Assembly: GCA_036265915.1 (NCBI GenBank)
Contig: DATAOC010000034.1
Span: 33,291-97,290, forward strand
Length of the DNA: 64,000 bases
Reading direction: 5' to 3'
Source of the DNA: AR12 sp036265915
Lineage (GTDB): Bacteria; Methylomirabilota; Methylomirabilia; Rokubacteriales; CSP1-6
In this document: piece by piece, positions 56,060 through 64,000 of the stretch
How the letters are laid out: every line of letters begins with the position of its first letter
How positions within the stretch are numbered: position 1 is the first letter of the stretch
Made by a program: the position numbers and the translations under genes
The notes under the pieces: model-generated
The model's database searches: none
The model's input: only the letters and a program-made list of their open reading frames with translations
Told to the model about the DNA's origin: nothing

Positions 56060-57022
56060 CTACAGCGCGACGCCGAGAGCGGCCTTGGCGAGCAAGCCGA
56101 TGGCGTACGTGACGATGACCGCGAGACCGGTGATCGCGACGTTGAGCAGAATGCGGCGACGCACATCCATGCCGGAGATGAAGGCCACGATCGCGGAGAC
56201 GGCCACGATCATCGCACCGCCGGTGAGGACGGTGGGCAGCACCGTGCGCGCGCCGAAGAGGATCGGCAGCACCGGAACGATGGCGCCGATGAAGTACCCG
56301 AGGCCCACCGTGCCGGCGGCACCCAGCGGGTGATCGCCCGGCTCGCTGACGACGTCTTCACCGAGGAAACGGCGGCGCGCCTCCTCGGTGGCACGCAGCT
56401 CGGCCTCCGAGCCGGCGCCGATGTAGGCACCCGCCGCCATCGACAGCGCGCCTGCCACGCCCACCGTGAAGGCGGCGGTGACCACGGCCATCGAGCTGCT
56501 GAAGGCGGCGAAGAAACCGCTCACCGCCCCGAGGATCTCGACGAGGCCGTCGTTGAGGCCGAGAAACACGTTCCGGACCTTCTCGGGGTTGATTTGACGC
56601 TCGCCGCCATCACCGCTGACCACGAGGTCTTCGTGCTTGAACTCGTCCTCGAGGATTTCGCGCACGGCGCCGCCGACCGGACCCGTCCCGTAGCGCTTCC
56701 AGACGTCGAGGTACTTCTTGATGCCGTGCACCTCGATCGCCTCGAGCACGAGGTGAATGGCCGAGGCACCGAGAAGCCGGCAGGCGGCGACGATGACGGA
56801 CAGCTTGATCCGGCGCCCGGGGTCGAGCGCGGTCAGCTCGCGCAGCCCGAAGAACTGCTGCCAGAACGCGACGTGGCGCGTCTCCACCGGGATGAGCGCG
56901 TCGAACGTCGGACGCATCGACGCCGGCGCCACCTCGCGGAGCGCGCGATAGAGCGACAGGTCGAAGATCTCGTCCAGCACCAGCCGACGCGCCAGCCGAG
57001 CGTCGACGGTGGTGGTCGCCAT
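56060..57022 (-). CDS. VIT1/CCC1-type membrane transporter with N-terminal ferritin-like domain
   Basis: A 320-residue protein. Residues 1-145 form a ferritin/rubrerythrin-like helical part (LDEIFDLSLYRALREVA, ETRHVAFWQQFFGL with Glu and His ligands, LEDEFKHEDLV). Then come five membrane helices of the VIT1 family (FLGLNDGLVEILGAVSGFF, ALSMAAGAYIGAGSEAE, GYFIGAIVPVLP). Related proteins move iron or manganese out of the cytosol; the ferritin-like part may deliver iron. The ATG at 57022 is 2 bp past the transaldolase stop. Confidence 0.88.
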   Translation of the reverse strand: MATTTVDARLARRLVLDEIFDLSLYRALREVAPASMRPTFDALIPVETRHVAFWQQFFGLRELTALDPGRRIKLSVIVAACRLLGASAIHLVLEAIEVHGIKKYLDVWKRYGTGPVGGAVREILEDEFKHEDLVVSGDGGERQINPEKVRNVFLGLNDGLVEILGAVSGFFAAFSSSMAVVTAAFTVGVAGALSMAAGAYIGAGSEAELRATEEARRRFLGEDVVSEPGDHPLGAAGTVGLGYFIGAIVPVLPILFGARTVLPTVLTGGAMIVAVSAIVAFISGMDVRRRILLNVAITGLAVIVTYAIGLLAKAALGVAL

Positions 57023-57024
57023 CG

Positions 57025-57675
57025 CTAGATCTTCGCGCCGCCCTTCTGCCAGTCGTCCAGGAACTTCTTGAGCCCGACATCCGTGAGCGGGTGCTTCATC
57101 AGCATCTGCAGGACGCTGAAGGGCATCGTGGCCACGTGCGCACCCGCCTTGGCCGCGTCGATCACGTGGAGCGGATTGCGGATGGAGGCGGCCAGCACCT
57201 GGGTCTTGAAGCCTTGCACGCGATAGATCTCGCAGATGTCGCGCACGAGGTCCATGCCGATGGCCCCGATGTCGTCGAGCCGGCCGAGGAACGGGCTGAT
57301 GTAGCTCGCGCCCGCCTTGGCCGAGAGCAGCGCCTGCGTGGCCGAGAAGCACAGCGTCTGGTTCACGCGAATGCCCTTGCTGCTGAAGTACTTCACGGCC
57401 TTGAGCCCGTCATAGGTGAGCGGCACCTTCACCACGACGTTGGGCGCGATCTGGGCCAGCTCCGCGCCCTCCTTCTTCATGCCCTCGAAGTCGGTGGCGA
57501 TGACCTCGAGGCTCACGTCGCCCGGAACGATGGCGCAGATCTCCTCGGCGAGCGGGCGAAACGGTCGCTTCTCCTTGATGGCGAGCGAGGGGTTCGTGGT
57601 GACGCCGTCGACGACCCCGAGCGCCACCCCTTCCTTGATCTCATCGACGTTGGCCGTGTCGAGAAAGATTTTCAT
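57025..57675 (-). CDS. fsa: transaldolase / fructose-6-phosphate aldolase (short type)
   Basis: A 216-residue (alpha/beta)8 aldolase of the short transaldolase group. Seen: MKIFLDTANVDEIKEG at the start, DGVTTNPSL near 25, Schiff-base Lys in VVVKVPLTYDGLKAV near 84, and ATQALLSAKAGASYISPF near 112. It moves dihydroxyacetone units in sugar-phosphate metabolism; FSA and short TAL cannot be separated by eye. The ATG follows GAGAGGGGG. Confidence 0.9.
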   Translation of the reverse strand: MKIFLDTANVDEIKEGVALGVVDGVTTNPSLAIKEKRPFRPLAEEICAIVPGDVSLEVIATDFEGMKKEGAELAQIAPNVVVKVPLTYDGLKAVKYFSSKGIRVNQTLCFSATQALLSAKAGASYISPFLGRLDDIGAIGMDLVRDICEIYRVQGFKTQVLAASIRNPLHVIDAAKAGAHVATMPFSVLQMLMKHPLTDVGLKKFLDDWQKGGAKI

Positions 57676-57754
57676 CGCGTCCCCCTCTCGAAGTCAGCGT
57701 AGTCCCCGCGCGGAGAGAGTGTCAAGGCGCGTATCCTCCGGCGAGGAGGGCGCC

Positions 57755-58540
57755 ATGCTCGTGCTCGCTGACTGCACCACCGACGAGGTCGCGCGGCTGG
57801 CTCATCGCCGTAACGTGGTCGTGCTGCTGCCTCTCGGCGCGCTCGAGCAGCATGGCCCGCATCTGCCGCTCGCGGTCGACTGGCTGGGCGCCGAAGCGCT
57901 GGCCGCGCACGTGGCGCCGCCGCTCGAGCGGGCGGGCTTCACGTGCCTGCTCGCCCCCTCGCTCCCCTACGGCGCGAGCCCGCTGGCCGCTGACTGGTCC
58001 GGCACCGTCTCGCTGAGTGGCGCAACGCTCCAGCGCGTGGTGCTCGAGATCCTGGGCGCGCTCACCGATCACGGGTTTCGCCGGTTCGTGCTCGTGAACT
58101 ACCAGGCGGATCCTGGCCACCTCGCGGCGATGGCGGCCATTCGCCGACGCGCGCAGCGGCGCCGCGGCGTCCGCGTGCTCTTCGCGGGCTTCGCGCCGAC
58201 GCCGAGCCCCGCCATGCTCAATCCGAGAGTCACCGCGCTGCTGCGCAGCCCGCGGCCCGAGCGCGAATGGCACGCGGGAGAGCTGGAGACGGCGATGATG
58301 CTCGCGGTGCGGCCGCGGCTGGTTCGTCGCGCGCTCGCGCGGCGGCTGCCCCCGGCCTGGATCGACTGGCGCGCCCGGCTGCGTGGCGGGACGACCTTTC
58401 GAGCCATGCAGCCCGGCGGCCGCGGTTACTTCGGCTGGCCGGCCGCGGGCCGGGCCAGCACCGGACGCGCGGCACTGCGGCTGCGCGGGCGGCTGATCGC
58501 CGCCGAGCTCGTGGCGGCGCTTCAGAAGGCGCGGCGGTAA
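57755..58540 (+). CDS. creatininase-family amidohydrolase
   Basis: A 261-residue protein with the family's first metal motif PLGALEQHGPHLPLAVD near residue 26 and the late Glu motif HAGELETAMML near 178. The middle motif, normally VNGHGGN with a metal His, reads VNYQADPGHL, so a ligand may be lost or shifted. Relatives hydrolyse creatinine or act in redox-cofactor (mycofactocin-type) maturation. The ATG at 57755 has GAGGAGGG upstream. The last 19 bp overlap the convergent PfkB gene. Confidence 0.82.
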   Translation: MLVLADCTTDEVARLAHRRNVVVLLPLGALEQHGPHLPLAVDWLGAEALAAHVAPPLERAGFTCLLAPSLPYGASPLAADWSGTVSLSGATLQRVVLEILGALTDHGFRRFVLVNYQADPGHLAAMAAIRRRAQRRRGVRVLFAGFAPTPSPAMLNPRVTALLRSPRPEREWHAGELETAMMLAVRPRLVRRALARRLPPAWIDWRARLRGGTTFRAMQPGGRGYFGWPAAGRASTGRAALRLRGRLIAAELVAALQKARR

Positions 58541-59364
58541 GCCGCCAGCGCGTCTTCCAGGACGGCGGCGTCGGGCACGCGCGACCAGCCCACGCCCTCC
58601 ACCGCCAGCGAGGCGGCGCACGCCGCCGCCTCGGCCGCGTCCCACGGGTCGCCGGAGCGCCGGTAGCGCACGAGCCACGTCGCCGCGAAGACGTCGCCGG
58701 CGCCGGTCGCGTCGACCTCGCGCGCGGGCCGCGCGCGCACCTCGTAGCGCTCGCCGTTGACGTAGAGCAGCGCCCCGCGCGCGCCGGCGGTCACCGCGGC
58801 CACGGGCACGCGCTGCACCCACTCCGTCATCGACGCTTCCTGACCGAGGACGTCGGCGGCACTCACGAACAGCGCGTGCAGGTGGCTCAGCACGCTCTTC
58901 GGCGACGCCCACGGTCGCGTCTGCACGAGTCCGTCGCGGGTCACGTCGCGCAGCCAGCCCTGTGCGCCCGCCGCCACCGTCGCGTCCTCGAACGCCGCCG
59001 CCAGCGCGGCGTCGACCTCGTTCACGATGGGCGCCAGGAGCACGAGATCAGCGTCCCGCCAGTCCTCCGGAAGGTCGTCGACGCCGAGCGGCCTCGCCGT
59101 GGCGTGCACGCGCATCGACCGCTCGCCGTCGTGCTCCGCGTGCTCGAACACCGTGGTCGCCGCCGCGGGGACAGTGACGACCTCGATGCGCGGCGGCAGC
59201 CGCTCGACCGGAAAGTCGTCGGCGTGACTGGTCAGGATACCGGTCGACAGCCCGAGCCGGTCGGCCGTGATGGCCGCATAGAGCGCGGCCCCGCCGGGAC
59301 GCACGGTGTCGCCGAAGCGATCGAGCGTGACGTGGCCGATGGCGACGAAGTCGGGCGCCGACAC
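58522..59364 (-). CDS. PfkB-family carbohydrate kinase
   Basis: A 280-residue ribokinase-like sugar or nucleoside kinase. Seen: GGAALYAAITADRLG near the start, and the ATP/anion-hole signature VDATGAGDVFAATWLV near 220 with the catalytic Asp. The N-terminal substrate GG is present. Substrate unknown. Nearest neighbour on the same strand is a dienelactone-hydrolase gene 2 bp upstream. Confidence 0.88.
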   Translation of the reverse strand: MSAPDFVAIGHVTLDRFGDTVRPGGAALYAAITADRLGLSTGILTSHADDFPVERLPPRIEVVTVPAAATTVFEHAEHDGERSMRVHATARPLGVDDLPEDWRDADLVLLAPIVNEVDAALAAAFEDATVAAGAQGWLRDVTRDGLVQTRPWASPKSVLSHLHALFVSAADVLGQEASMTEWVQRVPVAAVTAGARGALLYVNGERYEVRARPAREVDATGAGDVFAATWLVRYRRSGDPWDAAEAAACAASLAVEGVGWSRVPDAAVLEDALAAYRRAF

Positions 59365-59366
59365 GG

Positions 59367-60230
59367 CTACGGCTTCGTCGCGGCCAGCGTCTGCGCGAAG
59401 AACTCCGCCACCTCGCGGCGCGAGCGCTCGGCCAGCGCGCCGTCGGGGAAGAAGCGAACGCGGCCGCCCTTGCCCTGGGCGGCGTTGGGATCGAAGAAGT
59501 TCGCGCCGCCCGTCCGCGCGTCCCAGCCGTGGTAGCCGCCGGGATAGACGGTGAGGCTCACGACGCTGCGGCTCGCCGGCGGCAGCGCGTCGACGAGCTG
59601 CTGGCAGGCATCGGGCCCATCGTAGTCGTCACGGTCGCCGACCCAGATGTGCACGGGCGCGCCGGTCATCGTCAACGTCGGCGCGTTACGCAGGAACGAC
59701 CAGCACGCCGGGTAGAACGGCGCGTGGGCGGCGAACCGCGCCTTGCCGCCCGTGAACTCGTCCACGAGCGCCGTCGACGCCGTCGCCAGCGCCAGGCCGC
59801 CGCCCCACGAGAATCCCATGATGCCGATCCGCTGCGGATCGATGGCCGGCTGCCCCGCGAGAAGCAGCAGCGCGCCGAAGGCGTCCGGATAGGTCTCGCG
59901 CAGACGCTTGGGGCGGCTCTGCGGCCCGCCCTTGTAGCCGCGCGGCCCCCACATGTCGACCTCCAGCGTCGCGATTCCCCGGCGATGCAGCGTCTCGGCG
60001 TGATACTCGCCACGTCCGTCCACGCCGCCCGAGCCATGCAGGATCACCACCGCCGGCACGGGCCCCGGCGCCGCCGGCACGACGAGCGTGCCCGTGATGG
60101 TGAGATCCGTGGTGGGCGCCACGTAGGAGACGCGCGTCTTCACGTCGGCGGCCGGGCTCGGGGCGGCGGCGAGCAGCGCGATCATCACCGACACCGCGGC
60201 CGCCGCGCGGCGCCGCTCAGCGAAGCCCAT
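59367..60230 (-). CDS. secreted dienelactone-hydrolase-family esterase
   Basis: A 287-residue alpha/beta hydrolase with a signal peptide (about 1-28). Seen: AVVILHGSGGVDGRG near 65, nucleophile elbow GIMGFSWGGGLAL near 135, catalytic Asp in GDRDDYDGPD, and His in GGYHGWD near 245. Cys-type dienelactone hydrolases have Cys at the elbow; here it is Ser. Probably hydrolyses an ester in the periplasm. Confidence 0.87.
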   Translation of the reverse strand: MGFAERRRAAAAVSVMIALLAAAPSPAADVKTRVSYVAPTTDLTITGTLVVPAAPGPVPAVVILHGSGGVDGRGEYHAETLHRRGIATLEVDMWGPRGYKGGPQSRPKRLRETYPDAFGALLLLAGQPAIDPQRIGIMGFSWGGGLALATASTALVDEFTGGKARFAAHAPFYPACWSFLRNAPTLTMTGAPVHIWVGDRDDYDGPDACQQLVDALPPASRSVVSLTVYPGGYHGWDARTGGANFFDPNAAQGKGGRVRFFPDGALAERSRREVAEFFAQTLAATKP

Positions 60231-60238
60231 GGCTCCGC

Positions 60239-60994
60239 TCACACCATCGTGAGGCCGCCGGACACGGACAGCGTCTGGCCGGTGATGAATGACGCGTCGT
60301 CGGAGGCGAGGAAGACCACGGCCGGCGCGACGTCGTCCGGCACGCCGAGGCGTCCCCATGGAATCACGCGCTTGAGACTCTCGGCGAGCTTCGGGCTGGC
60401 GGCGGCGAACTCGGCCTGGAAGAGCGGCGTATCGGACGGTCCCGGGCAGACGCAGTTGACGTTGATGCGGTGGCGCGCGACTTCGCGGGCAACGGTCTTG
60501 GTCAGCGCGATCAGACCGCCCTTGGCGGCGGAGTACACGGCCTCCCCCGTCGAGCCGACGCGTCCGGCGTCCGACGCAATCGACACGATCTTGCCCGAGC
60601 CCTGCCGGATCATGTGACGCAGCGCCGCCTGGGTGCACGCCATCGGGCCCTTCAGGTTGACGGCGAGAATCTTGTCCCAGAACTCGGGGGTGGTGTCCAC
60701 GAACGGCATGGGCCGGTCCCAGCCGGCGCAATTGACGAGGATGTGCAGCGCGCCCCAGTGGGCCGCCACGCCGTCGATCGAGGACTGCACGGCCGCCACG
60801 CTGGTGATGTCGAGCGGCTGGGCCACGCCGATGCCGCCGGCGGCCTGGATCTGGGACACCGTCTGCCGGGCACCATCGCCGTTCAGGTCGGCCACCGCCA
60901 CCCGCGCCCCCTCGCGCGCGAGGGCCAGGGCGATGCCGCGACCGATTCCGCTCGCGCCACCGGTGACGAATGCGATGCGGTCTTTGAGCTTCAT
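60239..60994 (-). CDS. short-chain dehydrogenase/reductase
   Basis: A 251-residue NAD(P)-dependent oxidoreductase. Seen: cofactor motif VTGGASGIGRGIALAL near 10, NCAGWDRP near 90, and the catalytic Tyr-Lys pair in YSAAKGGLIAL near 153 with Ser in IASDAG. Resembles 3-oxoacyl- or 3-hydroxyacyl-CoA reductase-type members. Its ATG overlaps the acyl-CoA dehydrogenase stop (ATGA), suggesting linked acyl-CoA metabolism. Confidence 0.93.
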   Translation of the reverse strand: MKLKDRIAFVTGGASGIGRGIALALAREGARVAVADLNGDGARQTVSQIQAAGGIGVAQPLDITSVAAVQSSIDGVAAHWGALHILVNCAGWDRPMPFVDTTPEFWDKILAVNLKGPMACTQAALRHMIRQGSGKIVSIASDAGRVGSTGEAVYSAAKGGLIALTKTVAREVARHRINVNCVCPGPSDTPLFQAEFAAASPKLAESLKRVIPWGRLGVPDDVAPAVVFLASDDASFITGQTLSVSGGLTMV

Positions 60995-62139
60995 CGCACG
61001 ATGGCCTTGGCGATGATGTCCTTCATGATCTCGCTGGTGCCGCCGCCGATGGTCATGAGGCGGGCGTCGCGCGCGAACCGCTCGACCGGGTACTCACGCA
61101 TGTAGCCGTAACCGCCGTGCAGCTGCACGCAGCCGTAGGCCACGCGGTTCACCATCTCGGCCGTGAAGAGCTTGACCATCGAGACCTCGCGCACGGCGTC
61201 CTCGCCGGCCTGGTACTTCAGCCAGGCGGCGTACGTGAGCCAGCGACCCGCCTCGACGTCGGTCGCCATCTCCGCCAGCCGGTGCCGGACGGCCTGCTTG
61301 TCCGCGAGCGGGCCGCCGAACGCCTGGCGCTCCTTCACGTACACCACCGTGTCCTGCAGCGCGCGATCGGCCATGGCCACGGCGTGCAGGCCGGCCACCA
61401 GCCGTTCGCGCTGGAACACGCGCATGACCTCGTAGAAGCCGACACCCTCGCGCCCCAGCAGGTTCTCGGCGGGCACGCGCATGTCCTGGAAGGACAGCTC
61501 CGCGGTGTCGGAGGCGCGCATGCCCATCTTGTCGAGCGTCCGGCTGACGCCGAAGCCCGGCGTGTCGCGCTCGACCAGGAACATCGAGATGCCCTGATGG
61601 CGCCTGTCCGCACGCCCGGCCTCGACGCGAGCGGCCACGAAATAGATGTCGGCGGTCGCGCCGTTCGTGATGAACATCTTGGAGCCGTTGACGACGTAGT
61701 GGGCGCCGTCGCGCACGGCGCGCGTGCGGATGGCGGCGACGTCACTGCCGCCGCCCGGCTCGGTGACCGCGATCGCCGTCAGCGCCTCGCCGCGGCAGAT
61801 GGCGGGCAGATATCGCTCCTTCAGCGCCTCGCTGCCCGTCCAGTACAGGTGCGGCGACGCCATGTCACAGTGCACGCCCACCGCCATCGCGAAGGAGCCC
61901 GAGCGCGAGCGCGCGCACTCCTCGTGCAGCACCGCGGACATCATCACGTCGGCGCCGGCGCCGCCGTACTTCTCGTCGTACTCGAGGCCGAAGAAGCCGA
62001 GCTCGCCCATCCGCCGCCAGACCGCCTTGGGCATCCGCCCGGCCATCTCCCACGCCTCGACATGCGGCGCGATCTCCTTGTCGACGAAGGCGCGCACGGT
62101 CGCCCTGAACATCTCGTGCTGCTCGTTGAACACTTTCAC
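60991..62139 (-). CDS. acyl-CoA dehydrogenase
   Basis: A 382-residue FAD-dependent enzyme oxidising acyl-CoA to enoyl-CoA. Seen: AVTEPGGGSDVAAIRT near 130, the FAD-binding VNGSKMFITNG, RDTPGFGVS, and catalytic-Glu region QLHGGYGYMREYPVER near 345 (the Glu position is family-variable). Terminal GGGTSEIMKDIIAK. The GTG at 62139 has GGAG upstream. Confidence 0.95.
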   Translation of the reverse strand: MKVFNEQHEMFRATVRAFVDKEIAPHVEAWEMAGRMPKAVWRRMGELGFFGLEYDEKYGGAGADVMMSAVLHEECARSRSGSFAMAVGVHCDMASPHLYWTGSEALKERYLPAICRGEALTAIAVTEPGGGSDVAAIRTRAVRDGAHYVVNGSKMFITNGATADIYFVAARVEAGRADRRHQGISMFLVERDTPGFGVSRTLDKMGMRASDTAELSFQDMRVPAENLLGREGVGFYEVMRVFQRERLVAGLHAVAMADRALQDTVVYVKERQAFGGPLADKQAVRHRLAEMATDVEAGRWLTYAAWLKYQAGEDAVREVSMVKLFTAEMVNRVAYGCVQLHGGYGYMREYPVERFARDARLMTIGGGTSEIMKDIIAKAIVR

Positions 62140-62198
62140 GGCCGCTCCGTTCCGCGCGCCGGCATGCCGGCGGGCCCCCGAGGCTTCCTCGGAACGCG

Positions 62199-62206
62199 AG
62201 TATACT
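62199..62206. promoter_or_regulatory. palindromic -10 core between acyl-CoA dehydrogenase and MFS genes
   Basis: AGTATACT is self-complementary, giving TATACT on both strands. On the plus strand it is five bases before the GTG of the MFS gene (leaderless); on the minus strand it lies about 60 bp before the dehydrogenase start. Confidence 0.5.
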
Positions 62207-62211
62207 TCGCC

Positions 62212-63420
62212 GTGCCCTCGCCGCCTCCGGCGACCCGCAGCTCCGTCGCGCTCGGCGTGCTGCTCACGGCCATCGTCGGCGTCGGCGCGCTGTCGATCGA
62301 CATGTTCTTGCCGTCGCTCCCCACGATCGCCGACGTCTTCGCCGCCCCGCCCGCGGTCGCCCAGCTCACGGTGACGCTCTTCCTGGCGGGCCTGGCCGTG
62401 TCGCAGCTGCTGTGGGGCCCGCTGTCCGATCGGCTCGGGCGCCGGCGCATCCTGCTCGCGGGCCTGGCCATCTACGCCATGGCGGGTACCGTGTGCGCGC
62501 TGGTCCCTGGCATCGGCACCCTCATCGCGGCACGCATCGTCCAGGCGCTCGGCGCCGGCAGTGGCCCGGTCGTCGCGCGCGCAATCGTGCGCGATCTGTA
62601 TGAGCCGGAGCGCGCGGCGCGAATCCTGGCCGCGATGGGCACCGCCCAGGCGCTCACGCCCATCCTGGCGCCGGTGATCGGCGGCGTCGTGCACGCGCTC
62701 GCCGGCTGGCACGCGGTGTTTCTCGTCCAGGGCGCGTTCGGACTGGCGTTCGCGCTCGTCGCGGCCGCCGTCGTGCCGGAGACCAACGTCCACGCGGGCG
62801 CGGCTGCCGAGCCGCTCGCGCGCCGGTTGTCCATGCTGGCGCAGCATCCCCGTTACCCGGCGTATGTGGCGTCGGCGGCATTGATGTTCGGCGGCCAGTT
62901 CGCGTTCATCAGCGGCTCGTCGTTCGCCCTCATCGGGGTGCTCGGCGTCTCGCCAACCGTGTACGGCGTCTGTTTTGCCGCGGTCGCCACCGGACTCATG
63001 GCCGGTAATCTCGTGTCGGCGACGATCGGCCCGCGCCTGGGCATCGACCTCATGATCCGCGCGGGAGCGGCGATCGGCGCCGCGGCCGGCGCCGTCATGG
63101 CGGCGCTGGCGTGGGCCGGTGTGGCGAGCGTAGCCTCGGTGATCGCACCGATGTTCGTCTTCGCATTCGGTCTGGGGTTCGTCCTGCCGAACGCCGTCGC
63201 GGGCGCGATCGGCCCCTTCCCGCGCATGGCGGGCCTCGCCTCGGCGGTGCTCGGGTTCGTGCAGCTCACCGGCTCCGCGCTGTACGCGGTCTGCGTGAGT
63301 CAGTTCTACGACGCGACCCTCCGCCCGATGACGACCGGCGTCGCGCTGGCGGGGACGACGACGCTCGTGGTGTTCGCCCTGCTGACGCGCCCGGCGCGTC
63401 CAGCGCCGCCTTCCGCCTGA
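62212..63420 (+). CDS. Bcr/CflA-type MFS drug-efflux transporter
   Basis: A 402-residue protein with 12 membrane helices. Seen: SIDMFLPSLPTIADVF in helix 1, the MFS loop WGPLSDRLGRRRILLAGL near 60, and GSGPVVARAIVRDLYEPERAARILA near 110, hallmarks of the Bcr/CflA group that exports drugs or small metabolites. An ATG at 62164 in frame would place the TATACT box inside the gene, so the GTG at 62212 is preferred. Confidence 0.9.
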   Translation: MPSPPPATRSSVALGVLLTAIVGVGALSIDMFLPSLPTIADVFAAPPAVAQLTVTLFLAGLAVSQLLWGPLSDRLGRRRILLAGLAIYAMAGTVCALVPGIGTLIAARIVQALGAGSGPVVARAIVRDLYEPERAARILAAMGTAQALTPILAPVIGGVVHALAGWHAVFLVQGAFGLAFALVAAAVVPETNVHAGAAAEPLARRLSMLAQHPRYPAYVASAALMFGGQFAFISGSSFALIGVLGVSPTVYGVCFAAVATGLMAGNLVSATIGPRLGIDLMIRAGAAIGAAAGAVMAALAWAGVASVASVIAPMFVFAFGLGFVLPNAVAGAIGPFPRMAGLASAVLGFVQLTGSALYAVCVSQFYDATLRPMTTGVALAGTTTLVVFALLTRPARPAPPSA

Positions 63421-63563
63421 CCGACGCGCGTGCGCGCGATCAGCACATCGCCTGCCCCGTGCTCGTCCTCTGGAGCGCCCGCGGACCGCTCGGCACCTGG
63501 TACGTCGACGCGGGCGGCCCGGAGGCGGTGGGGCGCTTCTTCGTCGGCGCCGCTGGAGTATGA
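63420..63563 (+). pseudogene. remnant of an alpha/beta hydrolase (haloacetate dehalogenase-like)
   Basis: A reading frame across the gap encodes DARARDQHIACPVLVLWSAR and then GPLGTWYVDAGG, close to the Asp-containing C-terminal segment of haloacetate dehalogenase-type hydrolases (CPVLVLWG). The rest of the enzyme is absent and no start is visible, so this looks like a decayed fragment. Confidence 0.35.
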
Positions 63564-63586
63564 TCGCGGCCGAGGAGATCCAAGAC

Positions 63587-64000
63587 ATGGCGACTTCCGT
63601 AGGCTTCATCGGCGTCGGCAACATGGGCAATCCGATGGCGGGCAACGTGCTGAAGCACTTCCCGCTGACCGTCTTCGACATGAATCCGGCCGCGATGGGC
63701 AACCTCGTGTCCGCCGGCGCGCGCAAGGCCGGCTCCGCGCCGGAGGTGCTCGCGCACGCGGACATCGTGATGACGTGCCTGCCCGCGTCGCCCGACGTCG
63801 AGGCGCTCTACCTCGACGCGGGCGGGCTCGTCGAGCGCGCGCGCCCGGGGACGATCCTCATCGACCTCAGCAGCGTGCTGCCGTCCACGCCGCGCAAGAT
63901 CGAGCCGCGCGCGAAGGCCCGGGGGGTGCATTTCCTGGAGGCGCCGGTGAGCGGCGGCGTGACCGGCGCGCGCGCGGCGACCCTGGCCGTGATGGTCGGC
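63587..64000 (+). CDS. 3-hydroxyisobutyrate dehydrogenase-family protein, partial
   Basis: The first 138 residues of an NAD(P)-binding beta-hydroxyacid dehydrogenase, cut by the window end. Seen: Rossmann motif VGFIGVGNMGNPMAGNVL, DIVMTCLPASPDVEALY, LIDLSSVLPSTPRKI and the substrate-binding EAPVSGGVTGARAATL. The ATG at 63587 has GAGGAG ten bases upstream; an in-frame ATG at 63560 would add nine residues. Confidence 0.9.
   Translation, partial: MATSVGFIGVGNMGNPMAGNVLKHFPLTVFDMNPAAMGNLVSAGARKAGSAPEVLAHADIVMTCLPASPDVEALYLDAGGLVERARPGTILIDLSSVLPSTPRKIEPRAKARGVHFLEAPVSGGVTGARAATLAVMVG

Noticed and set aside
56045..56062. Inverted repeat TAGCG...CGCTA between LLM and VIT1-like genes.
   Set aside because: Five-base arms that include both stop codons; too weak to call a terminator.

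Overview
The window is a gene-dense, very GC-rich bacterial chromosome segment. It has lipoprotein signal peptides, multihaem c-type cytochrome motifs, an F420-type LLM oxidoreductase, acyl-CoA metabolism genes, a dimodular NRPS, and at least three genes with in-frame UGA that look like true selenoprotein genes. This mix resembles uncultivated soil lineages such as Candidatus Rokubacteria/Methylomirabilota. That placement is inference from gene content and style; no rRNA or ribosomal protein gene lies in the window. No tRNA, IS element, CRISPR array or replication origin was found, and no gene-free stretch longer than about 200 bp exists.

Layout. 169-6679 (+): a dimodular NRPS (A-PCP; C-A-PCP-TE) with its own Sfp-type phosphopantetheinyl transferase, probably making a leucine-initiated dipeptide. 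6660-8416 (-): a Glu/Leu-type dehydrogenase translationally coupled to a cNMP-binding-fold protein. 8614-18617 (+): a secreted Rhs/YD-repeat operon whose 2110-residue main protein ends in a lipase-like tip and is followed by a beta-propeller lipoprotein. 18659-23551 (-): an overlapping six-gene operon that starts with a selenocysteine thioredoxin-like protein and ends with a four-haem membrane cytochrome. 23616-26999 (+): a FabH-type synthase with a novel N-terminal half, then two DUF2382 stress proteins. 27052-29651 (-): a PLP aminotransferase and a degenerate ThDP enzyme. 29670-31276 (+): an FGE-fold protein and a duplicated membrane protein. 31403-45814 (-): uvrA, pyruvate kinase, a giant ten-GAF hybrid histidine kinase, enoyl-CoA hydratase, a selenocysteine glutaredoxin-DinB fusion, a TenA/PqqC-like protein and an M48 lipoprotein protease. 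45871-48824 (-): two lipoproteins and two membrane proteins. 48914-56047 (+): PIG-L deacetylase, a selenocysteine peroxiredoxin, double DinB, YbaK, M28 peptidase, FAAL-like ligase and LLM oxidoreductase. 56060-64000: VIT1-like protein, transaldolase, creatininase-like protein, PfkB kinase, dienelactone hydrolase, SDR, acyl-CoA dehydrogenase, Bcr/CflA-type MFS and a partial 3-hydroxyisobutyrate dehydrogenase.

Themes. Three selenoproteins of thiol-redox families (thioredoxin/PDO, glutaredoxin, peroxiredoxin) each carry a UxxC motif, and two have excellent hairpins just past the UGA. They sit with PIG-L and DinB proteins, families linked elsewhere to low-molecular-weight thiol metabolism. Expression signals are unusual in two ways. 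Many transcription units have a TANNNT -10 box only 5-7 nt before the start codon, implying leaderless mRNAs. Several operon junctions lack any ATG/GTG/TTG and instead show CTG, ATT, ATA or GTA overlapping the upstream stop. The Rhs operon with its lipase-like tip and the selenoprotein set are the two most promising systems for follow-up.
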